A stretch of 64,000 nt of DNA from Pedobacter agri PB92 (GTDB lineage: Bacteria > Bacteroidota > Bacteroidia > Sphingobacteriales > Sphingobacteriaceae). Below the pieces are notes generated by a model. That model ran no database searches and was not told the origin of the DNA. It saw only the letters and a program-made list of their open reading frames with translations. The stretch spans positions 54,975 to 118,974 of the forward strand of contig NZ_AJLG01000001.1 in NCBI RefSeq assembly GCF_000258495.1, given 5' to 3'. Made by a program: the position numbers and the translations under genes. Positions 63,309 to 64,000 of the stretch are shown here, piece after piece; the stretch's first letter is position 1; each line of letters opens with the position of its first letter.

Positions 63309-64000
63309 TTGAAACAAGTTATTTCAGATTTTTCTAAACTCATCAAATTCAGGCTATCGTTTACGGTGGTGTTTTCTGCGTCGATTTCGTTTTTGATCGG
63401 TCAGAAAATGCAAGTTGGCAGAGGGCATATTCCATCAATAGATTGGGGTAACTGGGGTATATTAATAGCCGGTGGTTTTTTAGTTACTGCAGCGGCCAAT
63501 TGTTTTAATGAAATCATAGAGAAAGATCTGGATAAACTAATGTCTCGAACGAAAGACCGCCCAATGCCAGCTGGGAGAATGACCACCGGACAGGGCTTGA
63601 TCCTTGGGGTATTCATGGCTTTTCTAGGAACATGGTTATTAGGACACTTGAATCTTGAAACAGGTTTGTTATCAGTGTTTTCAATTTTACTATATGCATT
63701 TGCGTATACGCCATTAAAAAGAAAATCGCCTATTGCAGTTTTCGTTGGTGCCATACCTGGTGCGTTACCACCGCTAATCGGCTATTTAGCTGCATTTGGT
63801 AGCTTAAAATCTGAGATGTTTTATGCAATTGATTATAACATTGCAGTTATTTTATTCCTGATCCAGTTTGTATGGCAATTTCCTCACTTCTGGGCCATTG
63901 CATGGGTATTGGATGATGATTATAAAAAAGCAGGATTCAGGTTGTTACCTACTAAAAACGTGATAAAGCAACTGCGTTGATTACTTTCATCAGTACTATT
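63309..64000 (+). CDS. ctaB: Protoheme IX farnesyltransferase (heme O synthase), frameshifted and cut by window end
   Basis: It adds a farnesyl group to heme b to give heme O. The start is TTG 63309, 11 bp after ctaA. Motifs are NCFNEIIEKDLDKLMSRTKDRP-like (NCFNEIIEKDLDKLMSR), MPAGRM and YTPLKRKS. The acidic DDDYKKAGFRLLP near 210 is the second prenyl-diphosphate-binding site. The frame then ends at 63978 after only 223 residues. If one A is added to the A5 run at 63954-63958, reading continues RDKATALITFISTI to the end of the window, as the family does. The protein normally has about 300 residues, so the true C-terminus lies outside. The break is likely an error or a fresh lesion. Confidence 0.85.

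Noticed and set aside
63951..63960. Programmed -1 frameshift in ctaB
   Set aside because: The site is T AAA AAC in the zero frame, which lacks a proper slippery P-site codon, and no downstream structure is visible within the window.
1..64000. tRNA, rRNA or phage/conjugative modules
   Set aside because: I saw no cloverleaf-type sequences, rRNA-like stretches, integrases, portal or tail genes; a tRNA scan was not possible.

Overview
The window is about 64 kb of low-GC chromosomal DNA from a Bacteroidota bacterium, most likely of the family Sphingobacteriaceae (Pedobacter or a close relative). This assignment is inferred from gene content and motifs, not from a search. It rests on an alternative complex III/aa3 oxidase cluster, DUF4251- and DUF4286-type proteins, M56 BlaR-like proteins, a carboxypeptidase-regulatory/beta-barrel outer-membrane protein, TAnnTTTG-like -7 promoter elements close to start codons, and several dispersed intergenic repeats. 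I see no rRNA, tRNA, CRISPR array, prophage or complete insertion sequence. Genes lie on both strands in short operons.

Region by region: 1-4.5 kb holds a partial lipoprotein gene, dtd, a MazG-like gene, DUF4286, GNAT and TPR genes. 4.8-9.1 kb holds a frameshifted S9-peptidase-like lipoprotein that has lost its catalytic serine and histidine, followed 3 bp later by a sensor kinase and then an OmpR-type regulator. 9.2-13.6 kb (minus) holds a membrane metallophosphoesterase and a MoxR ATPase / DUF3861-like / vWA cluster. 13.6-16.6 kb holds a hairpin-rich intergenic region, a pirin-like bicupin behind a frameshifted gene, and an exported intradiol-dioxygenase-like protein. 16.8-28.9 kb is mostly housekeeping: secA, a SPOR protein, an M20 amidohydrolase, a serine hydrolase, an SGNH esterase, dnaG, YraN and a glutaminyl cyclase. 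29-41 kb holds DUF4251 and a broken exported protein, pgi, a second M20 enzyme that is exported, prfB with its programmed +1 frameshift, an esterase, a GH18 enzyme, a SirB1-like protein, a methyltransferase and a DUF1345 membrane protein.

41.1-47.8 kb is the most unusual part. It is a tightly coupled operon of a BlaI-type repressor, two BlaR1-like M56 membrane metallopeptidases and an outer-membrane beta-barrel protein. One M56 protein is fused to an Amidase_3 peptidoglycan amidase and the other to an OstA/LptD-like domain. A regularly spaced (20 bp) array of AGTT-N4-AACT-like palindromes lies directly upstream. I infer an envelope-stress sensing and repair module.

47.9-64 kb holds an Omp85-like barrel protein and a deoxyhypusine-synthase-family enzyme. 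These are followed by the respiratory operon actA-F (quinol:cytochrome c oxidoreductase), coxB, ctaD, ctaA and ctaB, which runs off the right edge.

Four genes (S9-like at 4.8 kb, the gene at 14.8 kb, the exported protein at 29.8 kb, and ctaB at 63.3 kb) are interrupted by apparent single-base changes at five A/T homopolymers. Because ctaB is needed for heme A synthesis, base-calling or assembly errors should be considered before biology is read into these breaks.
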